From the NCBI GenBank assembly GCA_973895155.1, contig OZ316897.1, positions 14,260,001 to 14,324,000 of the forward strand: 64,000 nt of DNA, in the 5' to 3' direction. The stretch is from Marsupella aquatica (taxonomy: Eukaryota > Marchantiophyta). Below, one piece after another: positions 8,635-18,141 of the stretch. The notes beneath the pieces were generated by a model. It had not been told where the DNA came from. It made no database searches and was given only the letters and a program-made list of their open reading frames with translations. The translations under genes and the position numbers were made by a program. Position 1 is the first letter of the stretch; each line of letters starts with the position of its first letter.

Positions 8635-11630
8635 TTGGATGCCGAGGAGGTGGAATTGTATGCTGAGGATAATCGGACCAAAGTGGGGGTTGGCATCATC
8701 ACAGTTCCTTTCGAGTCAGGTGCAATTGATGATGAGGTTCTTGGGCCAGATCACGTTGGGGTTGCGGTCACACGCGTGATTGACCCTCTATTTTTCCCAA
8801 ATATCTCCCCAGGAGTGCCTAGTCTTGTTAGGTGGGCCATCCGTTCACTTCTGCTGATATCAAGGGGTATTTTTCTTCTGGATCTCATTGAAGAGGTTTC
8901 TCCAAAACCAATTATTGATGGTCGAGATCATCTAGAGGTAGATATGAAAGGTGACACTGAGTTTTCAAAGCGGCCGTATAATTTCATCAAGAGAACAAAG
9001 GTTAACCCAGATGAAAAAAGGAAGAAGCACTTGGAGTCTCGGGCGATACTGAAAATCATAGAGGAGGAAATTGACTCCATCCAAAGAGAAGGTTGTTGTA
9101 AGTTGAAGTGTTGCCTCAACATGCCGAGAAAAGACCTACAGGCGATAAGGAGGGAATACCATGGGATGTCAAGCGACAACAAAACCAGTCACATTCTCAC
9201 TCTTTTTGGTTGTAGGGAGAAGGAAGTGGAGACAAAAGGATATTTTGTTGTAAGAAGTAGACTTGTTTGCAAGGGTGCATTTATTAACATGCATGGATTC
9301 AGCTTTGCCAAGTATTATGATTACAAAAATCAATCTGAAGCAGGTTGCACGGTTGGATTCCACGGAAACAAGGGTTCACACAAGACACGGGGAAACACCT
9401 TGCATGCTCGTGCTTTGTTGGAGGCCATTCTAACCCAAAGCGGAGAACCAATGCTGCATCTTCCCTATGGAGGGTCTCATGGTACTGACACGATTGAGTA
9501 CAGACTTCCATCTTGTTTCACAAAGAAAAAGATTTTTGAGGAGGTATACTCAAAAATGGAATTAGATGGCTACGTGAAGGTGAGTGAAAACACTATGTAT
9601 AAACTCTAGAGTGAGTCCTTCATGAATTTTGACTTTCACAAGGGAAGTGCATTTGCAAAGTGTACACTTTGGACTGAGTTCAAAGATCAGTTGATGCGGG
9701 AGAAGAGAAAGAAAGAGCGTTTAGAGATTGAGGAAAGAAGAGCTCGCCATCTTCGTGAGCAAATGTCTAGGAGATATGTTTACTATGCTCATAGGGTTCT
9801 TGTGAAGAAGGATCCTGAGAACTATCTTTGCATTATACATGACAAGATGGACCAAGCCAAGACATGGATCCCTAGGTTGGTCCCCACTCTTAAATCATTG
9901 TCTGGTAGTCGTCAACCGCTCCCCATTGCGCTCATTGGGATGTTGACCCATGGAAGGGATCCCGAAGGGTATGCTCACTTCAGTTTCACTGGGCTTTGGC
10001 CGGGAGATGCAGACTTCACAGTGACATCATTGGCCAAGTGCCTTAGAGATCTGGAGACCTCCTTGAAGGATTATATTGGGCTGCAACGAGGCCAATGTTT
10101 CAATCTCTTTTGGACTTTGAAGCATTTCTCGCAGGTTACTTAGAACCCAAAAAAGTCTCAATTGCTAGATTTCAAGGAGCTGAAGATGACCAAGATCTTG
10201 GGTTATCAAATGTGGTGGATGACAACTTTGGTGTTGATCCCAAGGCTACGTCTACCTCTTTCAAACCATTGCCAAGGTACCTGACCTTGCAAATGGATAA
10301 TTCAGGGAAAGATAACAAAAACCAGTACGTGATGGCATTTTGCAGTGAGCTTGTTAGTAGAGGGTTTTTTGAAACAGTGCAGATGTCGTTTCTCATGGTT
10401 GGTCACACCCATGAGGATGTCGATGCATTGTTTTCAAAAGTATCCAACCAAGTGAAGTACAAGGAGGTTTCTACCCTCTTGGGGTTGATGGCTGAGGTTT
10501 GGGAGTGTGAAAGCATTCATCTTGTCCCACGGTTGATCCAAGAGGTTGCAGCTTACAAAGAGTTTTTGAAAACTTTCAAGGTAAAAGACATAGAGGGTCA
10601 CTCAAAACCAATGACATTTCTTTTCTTTATGAGAGATAATGTTCCAATATATCAATACAAAGCACATGTGAAACAACCTTGGTACCCTCCAACCGGAAGG
10701 TCATTTGGAGAACTGATTCCAACACCAATGCTCTCATTTTACCAGAAGGTCAACCATTTGCAAAACCCATCTCCGGGGATGTACGAGGCAAGGTTGAAGA
10801 AATCATCCCATTCCTTAATCGTTACATTGAGTTTTTGAAGAAGAGTTGTAAGGATGAGACCTCTACAACATATCGTGAGCGGTTTCCTTTGGTGAAATAT
10901 TGGGAGATGGTGGTGCAAGTATTATCTGGGGAGCTTACAATTGAAGGGGAGACAGAAATACAATTAGCATTGACATATGAGTTCTGGCCAAAAACCAACC
11001 ACGGAACTGGTTACAAGGTGAATAGTATAGGAACCTCTGAACCATTGGGGGAGCCTAGTAGTAGTACACAGAATCCAAAACATGGTGGAGCTTCAGAATG
11101 AGTACCTGGAAGAGATGGAGGATCAAGCTGCAACATTTGTTGGCGCTCGACACGAGCAAGAACTTGCACGTTGGATTCCTCTGCAAGACATTCAAGAGGG
11201 TCACTTTGTATTTCTCCATCCAGAGGATGAATGGGAAAAGAAGAATGGGAAAGAACATTTCTAGTTGGTGAGAGCTTTGGGTGTTGTGGATCCAAACCAT
11301 GAAGTTCCTTCAGGAGACTTGCAATGCAATGAGAATTCTCCTACTAGTACACGGTATGCTCCTATATTCCAAGTGCAATGGTGGAGGCCTAAACATGGTA
11401 AGCATGATGCACCGGATCATGTGCGATATTCACGTTGCTTTCAGACCACTAAGACCTGGGAGGTGGATCTTGGGTTTGACAGTGCCACTGAACGTTTGCA
11501 ATTTGCTAATTCTGCTATGTATGGATTCAAGTCACGCTCTAGAGAAGAAAATATAATTGATAGAGGTTTGACCATTCCCAAGAATGTTTTGAAAACACTC
11601 AAAACCTACATGGAAGGGATTGTTGAGTAA
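8635..11630 (+). pseudogene. DUF7869-type transposase-like protein, decayed
   Basis: A plus-strand coding stretch with recognisable blocks in order: a basic region (8.9-9.6 kb) with CKGAFINMHGFSFAKYYDYK; HKGSAFAKCTLWTEFKDQL and LREQMSRRYVYYAH; then CIIHDKMDQAKTWIP; LQMDNSGKDNKNQYVMAFC; and SFLMVGHTHEDVDALFSKV. The DKMDQAK, MDN and GHTHEDVD blocks are the three acidic blocks of the DUF7869 family, which I take to be an RNase H-fold transposase-like domain. Defects: in-frame TAG at 9607-9609 (context YKL-stop-SESF) and at 11262-11264 (KEHF-stop-LVRALG), each in a place where Trp would fit, plus frame changes near 10,100, 10,680 and 11,080. The tail (11.1-11.6 kb) has a W-rich region (VQWWRPKHG). 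Inactive as read. Confidence 0.65.
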
Positions 11631-11639
11631 GTCAAATAT

Positions 11640-11800
11640 TTTTTAGTAGTCACTCTGTCAGAGTGAGGGAGTCTATGTCAATTAGTTTGGAATTAGACAT
11701 GTCAAAGTGAGGGAGTCTATGTCAATTAGTTTTGAATTAGACATGTCAGAGTGAGGGAGTCTATGTCAATTAGTTTGGAATCAGACATGTTTTTAGTACT
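11640..11800. repeat. Tandem repeat, about 45 bp x 3
   Basis: Three direct copies of a unit containing GAGGGAGTCTATGTCAATTA followed by GTTT(G/T)GAAT(T/C)AGACATGT. It starts just after the transposase-like stop codon. Confidence 0.8.
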
Positions 11801-12142
11801 CACTGTTGGTTAGTACTAAGTAGTATATCTATTTAAGTAACTGATTATTATAATATTTTGGGATACTAGTTTGAATAGGTGGAGGTAATTGGACTTGGAT
11901 ACCTTTATAATTGATTTAATTAATTATTACATCAATACAAACTATATATTACATGAAAGCTTAATATCCATGATAGGATGTGACTGCCTCTTACTAGTAA
12001 ACCTTAGTTTCAACTCGAGTTGCTTAGAATGTACTAAAACATTACTTGTCTGAATGGATAGTAAGCCAAGTATCATTCAAATTTAATATATTAAATGCTT
12101 TCAATTAGTAACTAAATAGAAGGTTAATCTAGCTAGCTAAGG

Positions 12143-12240
12143 GTAGAGATCATATTGAAGCTTTACTAGTTATATGGGTAGAGATCATATTGAAGCTTTA
12201 CTAGTTATATGGGTAGAGATCATATTGAAGCTTTACTAGA
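12143..12240. repeat. Tandem repeat, about 34 bp x 3
   Basis: Three direct copies of GGGTAGAGATCATATTGAAG followed by CTTTACTAGTTATAT; the third is slightly altered. Confidence 0.85.
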
Positions 12241-12364
12241 TAGTTATATTCTATTAGTCAGTCAGATTGAATCAATGTAAGTAAGTTCTACTTCTTATCC
12301 AACATATTTTACATTATTATCACCCAAATATTTTTCTTTAGAATCCAAATTAATATTTCATTTT

Positions 12365-12490
12365 CTCCAATGTACAATCTTGATCCCTCAAATGTACAAT
12401 ATCTGGTGCCCAAATGTACAACTCCCACTGCCCAAATGTACAATTCTTGTGCCCAAATATATATTTTTTGGTGCCTAAATGTTCAAAGAT
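12365..12490. repeat. Short degenerate repeat (CCCAAATGTACAA type)
   Basis: Five or six loose copies of (G/T)(T/C)CCCAAATGTACAA... separated by 10-15 bases. The rest of 11,631-12,960 is AT-rich and shows no gene. Confidence 0.55.
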
Positions 12491-12960
12491 CAAAGAATTT
12501 TCCAGTTTTAATGAATAGACTGATCTCTATCCTCTCAAAGTGATGTGTTGCCACACCTAGGTTCAAAATCTCAAGCATATCTAGGATCTTCTGACATATG
12601 GTTGAAATTAATCACATAAATGGGAACACAGGCCAGGATAGAGGTACTCTCTCATGGCTGCCATTTCTACCAAATATGGTAGCTAGAGTTGTGAAAATGG
12701 AAGTTGGCTCCCCCTATATGCGTGCTTATGGGCTCATTAAACCCCACCACTAGAGATGCTCTATGGGGATCAGATGAGTTTTACAAGCTTTAATGATATA
12801 TATCATAATTTAAAAAAAAAATTTAAAAAATGATATATATCATAATGCTAAAATAAAAAAACACCAAACTGGGACAAGATCCCGAACGCAGTTAAACCTC
12901 AACTTCACCCCGCAATTACTGGTCGTTACATGTCCTTTTGCACTTTGCCTCATTGATTAG

Positions 12961-13104
12961 TCTGTCATGCGCATACACATCGCTACACAACATACATCGC
13001 TTGTCACACATATTCAAACATAGTCACAATCCACTAACACGAACATAAGAGAATGGAGTACAAATGGAACCAATGTCCACATGCCCAAAACCCATAATAG
13101 CCCC
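12961..13104 (-). mobile_element. Extra copy of the retrotransposon's 3' internal end, outside the left LTR
   Basis: Bases 12,961-13,104 are a close copy of 13,433-13,577, the last internal sequence before the 3' LTR. Differences include CTGTCATGCG for CTGTCGTGCG and CCCATAATAGCCCC for CCCACAATCGCCCC. It starts where an LTR would end and runs straight into the left LTR. The simplest reading is a third tandem unit that lost nearly all its interior. Confidence 0.65.
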
Positions 13105-13432
13105 ATCTTTTCTGGATGAAATCGAACAACGATCAGTGCTAATCCAACAATGATCCCGTCCGACACGATCACACATATATGTCAAGCCCAACGCACCTTG
13201 TGCTTCAAGGAATCCACGTTACTTGCACACAACCTGGTTAGCCACACCATAGCCACCAAGCTCATGCTCAAAGGCTCAACATTGAAAGATGAGGCCTTTG
13301 AGCCAACACAAGGGGATAACTATCCCTCACACCAACTCAAACTAAACACAAAGTGCTCATATAGCACACATTCAAAACCTCTATATCCTAGATAGTACGA
13401 TATACTTTACTACCACTCTAAATGGTGTGACA
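13105..13432 (-). repeat. LTR 1 (3' LTR of copy 1, lacking its last 4 bp)
   Basis: Identical, as far as I could compare, to 22,432-22,759. Complete copies begin TGTAATC and end GTGTGACA on the plus strand, giving the TG...CA ends of an LTR. Here the first four bases are CCCC instead of TGTA. Confidence 0.75.
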
Positions 13433-13743
13433 GCTGTCGTGCGCATACACATCGCTACACAACATACATCGCTTGTCACACATATTCAAACATAGTCACA
13501 ATCCACTAACACGAACATAAGAGAATGGAGTACAAATGGAACCAATGTCCACATGCCCAAAACCCACAATCGCCCCCCTAGCTGGGAGTGAGGTCCCCTA
13601 ACTCTAGCTAGCCATGAGTTCTACAAGGTTAATATACACCTTTTTAGGTGCGAAGATCAGGAGGCCGGGTGCAAGTGAGCCCCATCGATCACCTACCTGC
13701 AATCTATATCTTCCACAAGAACACAAATGATAACTAGTCGGCA
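13433..13743 (-). other. 3' untranslated end of copy 1
   Basis: Non-coding sequence between the gag-pol stop and LTR 1. It includes the purine-rich minus-strand run AGGGGGGCGAT near 13,567-13,580, a possible polypurine tract but about 135 bp away from the LTR edge as I place it. The matching stretch in copy 2 is 22,760-23,070. Confidence 0.5.
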
Positions 13744-15189
13744 TCACCGACATTGAGGACAAAACCATGATCCACTAGGAATCATGTGCAAGGGTGGTGT
13801 CAAACACGACATGTGCCATCCTCTAGAACACCTATCACAAATCAACATAGTAGCTGCTTCCTGAGCAGACCCACACAACATACACTTCAAGCTAGCACGA
13901 ACATGTGCCAAGCTTGGATCCATAGTGCCATCAATGTTTGGAAGGTGACATGGTGCACAATTACGCACGTGATCCTTCCAAACCATACCATCACGCCCTT
14001 CCAACATAAGGACTCCAGAAGGCAACACTTCACGCACACGCAAGATTGTCCGCCCTGCGGTCACATCAAGCGTTGTTGGTGCTGTCTGCTGCAAATAAAC
14101 ATAATCGCCAGGATGAAATCTCCTAATCTTCGTGCGATAACCTCCTCCACGAATAGTAGCATATCGCAAAGTATCACGATGCTGGGCAATAGCAAGGTTG
14201 TCAAAGGCCATGGGCATGACTCTCTCAAAAACTCGTGCCCTCTCTGAACAAACCTTTACCCAAATATCTGGATCATCCAAATCCACAACAGTTGCAACAT
14301 CACGACGAATAGCCACTGGCAAATCTGGCTCTCTACCATAGAGCAAGAAATAGGGTGAGAATGATGCAAGTGATGCTTGTCGACTGAAACGGTAGCCCAT
14401 AGCTAACCAAGGTAGTTGGAGATCCCAGTCTCCCAAATGACCAACCTGTAAGCCATACTTGCGCAATCCTCTCTTCACAATTTGTACAACTCTCTCTGCC
14501 AATCCATCTGCCTCAGGATGATCGCGAGAAGTAGTACGATGGTCAATCAGAGCTTGCTCACACAAACCCTCAAAATCTCCACGGAATTCCGTGCCCTGAT
14601 CAGTCAACACCTCAGCTGGTGCTCCAAAGTGACTGAGTACTCGATCCAGAAATGTGGTAGCCACTCCTCCACTAGCTTTATCTGGCAATGCCACTAGTTC
14701 AATCCACTTGGAGAAGTGCTCCACCATAACCAAAACATAACGGTTATGTCGTTGGGTGAGAGGCAATGGACCAGCAAAGTCCAAACTCCATCTGTACCCC
14801 AAACCCATGATTGGCAATGGATGCAACTGGGGAGTGGGAGCATTAAATGATGCCCTCACTCGATCACATACCACACACTTAGCTATCAGTTGCTGGACAT
14901 GAGTGTGCATACCACGCCACCAATACTGTGTCTGCAGCAAACTATAAGTGCGCTTGACACCAAAATGCCCTAACTCCTCATGCGCATGTCGCACCAAATG
15001 TACTCATTGTGATGGTTTTGGTACCACCAATACCTTACCATCACGTAGTACTCTCAAAAGATGGCTTCCTTCCCATCGAAACCTCTTGGCTCTCTGTAGA
15101 ACCCTGTCACGTTCCTTGGCATCAATACTGCCAACAATAGAACCACTGCGCAGATATTCCAACACTTTCACATCATTGTGAATATCTTG
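13744..15189 (-). CDS. Integrase with C-terminal PHD finger, copy 1
   Basis: In the gag-pol frame. An HHCC zinc-binding region (HEELGHFGVKRT ... CVVCDR), then the D,D-35-E core: WSLDFAGPLP, LTDQGTEFRG, and the Glu in HPEADGLAERVV. A GPY/F-like module follows (RFHPGDYVYLQQ ... WKDHVRNCAPCHLP). The protein ends with a C4HC3 PHD finger (CMLCG, CDRC, GWHMSC, WFCPQC) where chromoviruses have a chromodomain. It inserts element cDNA, and the PHD could read histone tails to guide integration (inference). An in-frame TGA lies at 15,004-15,006 just before the zinc region. The frame ends with TGA at 13,744, directly after the PHD, which looks like the true end. Copy 1 has Met where copy 2 has Val (13,923). 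Confidence 0.88.
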
Positions 15190-15750
15190 CTATCCAAAAG
15201 TTACCTCACCAACATCCACATCTGAAGACTCATCATCTGCTTCATCCAATGAAGTAGAGTCCACAGAACCACTGCATGCTGGAACCCAACAAAGGAAGGC
15301 AGATGCATGCCATCCTGACACCATCTCCTTATCTGACTCATCATGCCATCTGGCTCCAGTCTCATCCTCCTGACTGGTACATGGATTGCGGCTCAACCCA
15401 TCTGCATCCAAATTCACCTTTCCAGGCCTATGCACCACCTGGAAATCATACTCCTGTAACAACAATGCCCATCGTGCAAGCTTCCCTGTAAGCTTGTCAG
15501 ACTCCATTAACCACTTGAGAGGCTGATGATCAGTGATCAAAGTGAAAGGATTACCAAACAAGTAACACTGGAAGTGTGCCACAGCCCACACTGCTGCCAA
15601 ACACTCTTCCTCATAAGAGCTATACTTAGCCTCTACTAAATTGTTTGATCTACTGGCATATGCCAACTCATGTCCTTCATCATCTTTCTGAGTCAGCACT
15701 GCTCCAAGTCCTACTCCACTCCAATCAGTGTGTAGCTGAAATGGTCTCCC
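15190..15750 (-). CDS. RNase H domain, copy 1
   Basis: The active-site pattern is visible: HTDWSGVGLGAVL (first Asp), KYSSYEEECLAAVWA (Glu), TLITDHQPLKWLM (Asp) and VNLDADGLSRNP (last Asp). It removes the RNA strand during reverse transcription. It is entered through an in-frame TGA at 15,751-15,753 (after SSPILRRPI) and is followed by an acidic linker and a TAG at 15,190-15,192 before the integrase. Confidence 0.88.
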   Translation of the reverse strand, partial: GRPFQLHTDWSGVGLGAVLTQKDDEGHELAYASRSNNLVEAKYSSYEEECLAAVWAVAHFQCYLFGNPFTLITDHQPLKWLMESDKLTGKLARWALLLQEYDFQVVHRPGKVNLDADGLSRNPCTSQEDETGARWHDESDKEMVSGWHASAFLCWVPACSGSVDSTSLDEADDESSDVDVGEVTFG

Positions 15751-15753
15751 TCA

Positions 15754-16863
15754 AATGGGTCTTCTCAAAATAGGGGATGATGCCAATCTTTCTTTCAACT
15801 CCTGAAAGGCATGCTCTTGATCATCACCCCAAATCCATTCCTGATCCAACTTAGTGAGTATGGTCAAAGGTTTAGCAAGCTGGCTAAATCCTTTAACATA
15901 CCTCCTATAGTAGCTCGCCAATCTGAAGAATGCACGAACTCTACTCACATCAGTAGGACGAGGAATCTGTGTAATGGCCTCCACTTTAGTCTGTTGTACA
16001 CCCAATCCCCCTGGGTATATAGTGTGGCCCAAATACTCAATCTGTTCTTGGAAGAACTTACAATTGCCGGGATGGAGCTTCAATCCATGTTCCTTCAATC
16101 TCTCAAACACAATCTGCAAGTGTCGTTGATGTTCTTCCACAGTAGAAGAATAAACCAAAATATCATCAATATAACATCTGACAAAATCCAGACCTGCAAG
16201 GATTCAATCCATGACTCTCTGGAACTCAGCTGGTGCATTCTTCAATCCAAATGGTAAGAACAACCACTGATACAAACGATGCTTGCCATAAGAATCAATT
16301 CTCCAGAATGCTGTCTTGGACCTGTCAGAATGTCTGATTGGAAGCTGATGGTACCCTACCCTCAGATCCAATGAACTAAAAACCTTTGCATGCCCCACTG
16401 CATCAAAGATCTCCTCAGGTGTGGGCATGGCATATCGATCAGATTTTGTCTGACGATTAATAGGTCGGTAATCACCACACATACGCCTATCCGTGTAATT
16501 ACCATGCACATCCTTCTTGGCTGGCATCACTGTGGCAGATGCATACTCCCCGTATGAGATCTCCACCAAACCAGCCTCCAACAAATCCTGAGTTTTGCTC
16601 TGGATCAGAGCTCTTTCCATGTCACTATAACGATATGGTCTACGAAAGATTGGCGCATCACTAGCCAATTCAATCTGAATACCAGGGCCCTTCAATGTCC
16701 CCAAATCCTTCATGCTGAATGCAAAACAATTCCAATAACTCTTTAGGAATCGATGCATGCGATGTCTCTCCTCCCCTATCAACTTAGGACCAATCTGTGG
16801 CTCCCAACTCTCCACCAGATCCCTAATATCTTTTTGTAGGGTAGAAGAGATAGCCGATGATTG
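15754..16863 (-). CDS. Reverse transcriptase, copy 1
   Basis: Fingers and palm are complete by motif: DLLEAGLVEISYGEYASATV, RMCGDYRPINRQT, FSSLDLRVGYHQLPI (first catalytic Asp), KTAFW, LPFGLKNAPAEFQRVMD, then CYIDDILVYS (YxDD), LGHTIYPGG and the connection region RAFFRLASYYRRYVKGFS. A TGA at 16,204-16,206 falls directly between RVMD and ILAGLDF, in the heart of the palm, with the frame intact on both sides. A TAG at 16,864-16,866 precedes the domain. Related elements commonly have a charged residue where the TGA sits (family knowledge). Confidence 0.9.
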
Positions 16864-17037
16864 CTATTTAGCAGTAGATTGAGCAGTCCCTTCCTGCTCA
16901 ACAATCTGTCCAGCCTTGGCCAATCCTGCCATAGGTCCATGGATTGCCTGCTCGCCCCCAGCTGTGGTCATCATTGTCTTAGTGGACCGCAAGCTCACTA
17001 ATGGACGATCAGTAACACCAGCAGAGCGCATCCGCAA

Positions 17038-18129
17038 CTATTCAGCTACTCCCAAGCTGATAATCCAAGTCAAGCAATTCAAATCCATGGCTTGACCAAG
17101 GACTTGGCGGCGTGAACTCTCTAACACCGAGGCAACTGCAGTAGTGCCTGTCAACAATCCCATAGCACGCTCTCTTTCATCAGCAGTAGGCTCCACTAAT
17201 TGCTGTAGCGTTGTATCCCATACAAGTCCAGGCCCACCTGCTCTAAATGCATATGAAGCAGAATGGCTCACAAAAGTGGGTAATGCACAACGCGGACGAC
17301 CAACCAAATTGACCACTGCCAATGGAGATCTGTCAGACTGGGTCACATGTTGTGCACAACGCCCTGGATCCAAAATATCATCCACCACCAAGGATGCTGA
17401 GCGAGGAATGCTATCAAATGCTCGCTTCAACACTTCACAAGGTAACAAATTAGTCCACCACAAGCGTGGACGATGTGCACGAGAACCCACACGTGCAGCA
17501 TCCAATAATACAGCAGGTCCAATCCAAGATCTGACCTGATGTACACTAGCAACAAGTCGATGACGCTCATCACCCAATAGTGGCACATTCTCCAAAATGT
17601 AGGCAGGGGAATGTGTTTGGTGTAACTGGAGATGACGCAATACCCGTAACATCTCCCAAAACAATGCAGAGCGTGGATCATGAAGTCCATGTCCAACTCC
17701 AGCTCTTGATTGGCCTTGACATGGCCAACCAGCAATCACCAAATCAATGGGGCCAACGGGATCCAAATGATCCGCCCCCAGCAATGAAATATCAGCCGAC
17801 AATGCATGCTGATAGCCACGAACAGCATCCACTGGCAACAACTGTGGATAACGGTCTACCAACATAGCCACATGACACAATGAGACTCTCCGTGTTGTCT
17901 CATCTGTCTCCACATACAAGTATCGACGCACAGGAATTCCTGCCTGAAGAATAGCAGCCAATCCAGTGCTAATTCCACCAAATAGATCGAGCAAACAAAT
18001 ACCCTCTGGTGGATACTGCCATGCAATAGGAGTGGTATCCAATGGTGAAAGAGTCACTGGTCCACCTGTAGGAGATTGCTCTGCTCCTGACTGTGGTGTA
18101 AAAGCATGACGCCATGCATCATGTACCAA
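17038..18129 (-). CDS. C5-cytosine DNA methyltransferase domain (DNMT3/DRM-like), copy 1
   Basis: A 363-codon uninterrupted stretch. Motif I LDLFGGISTGL (about residues 47-57) with the following RYLYVETDE; motif IV GWPCQGQSRAG with the catalytic Cys at about 137; motif VI ENV at about 180; motif VIII RAHRPRLWWTNL at about 217-228; and a C-terminal motif IX/X region (ERERAMGLLTGTT; RRQVLGQAMDL). The FGGISTGL...GI...RYLYVE layout and the (A)HR.R..W.NL block are closest to DNMT3/DRM-type enzymes, not DNMT1. All catalytic motifs look intact. It sits between protease and reverse transcriptase in the polyprotein and is bounded by TAG codons at 18,142-18,144 and 17,038-17,040. It probably methylates element DNA or target chromatin. 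DNMT capture by retrotransposons is known from charophytes and dinoflagellates. Copy 2 differs by Pro to Leu at residue 20. Confidence 0.92.
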   Translation of the reverse strand: MVHDAWRHAFTPQSGAEQSPTGGPVTLSPLDTTPIAWQYPPEGICLLDLFGGISTGLAAILQAGIPVRRYLYVETDETTRRVSLCHVAMLVDRYPQLLPVDAVRGYQHALSADISLLGADHLDPVGPIDLVIAGWPCQGQSRAGVGHGLHDPRSALFWEMLRVLRHLQLHQTHSPAYILENVPLLGDERHRLVASVHQVRSWIGPAVLLDAARVGSRAHRPRLWWTNLLPCEVLKRAFDSIPRSASLVVDDILDPGRCAQHVTQSDRSPLAVVNLVGRPRCALPTFVSHSASYAFRAGGPGLVWDTTLQQLVEPTADERERAMGLLTGTTAVASVLESSRRQVLGQAMDLNCLTWIISLGVAE

Positions 18130-18141
18130 TTGTGCTGCCCT

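Larger units (their letters stand above)
936..8942. repeat. Dispersed odd-palindrome family, consensus CTCGAGATSATCTCGAG
   Basis: At least 16 copies of a 17-35 bp palindrome with a single central base: 936-958, 1729-1746, 3445-3463, about 3533-3556, 5423-5445, 5581-5601, 5629-5648, 5947-5967, 6226-6246, 6323-6345, 6387-6406, 7567-7587, 7723-7742, 7782-7816, 7895-7919 and 8920-8941. Copies at 5581, 5947 and 6226 are the same perfect 21-mer (GG/CC at the ends). Others carry one C/T or A/G change, which weakens the CpG. They lie in introns, in the spacer between the two gene blocks, and in frame inside coding sequence (encoding RDHLE or RDDLD). I saw none with this sequence right of 9 kb. Confidence 0.85.
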
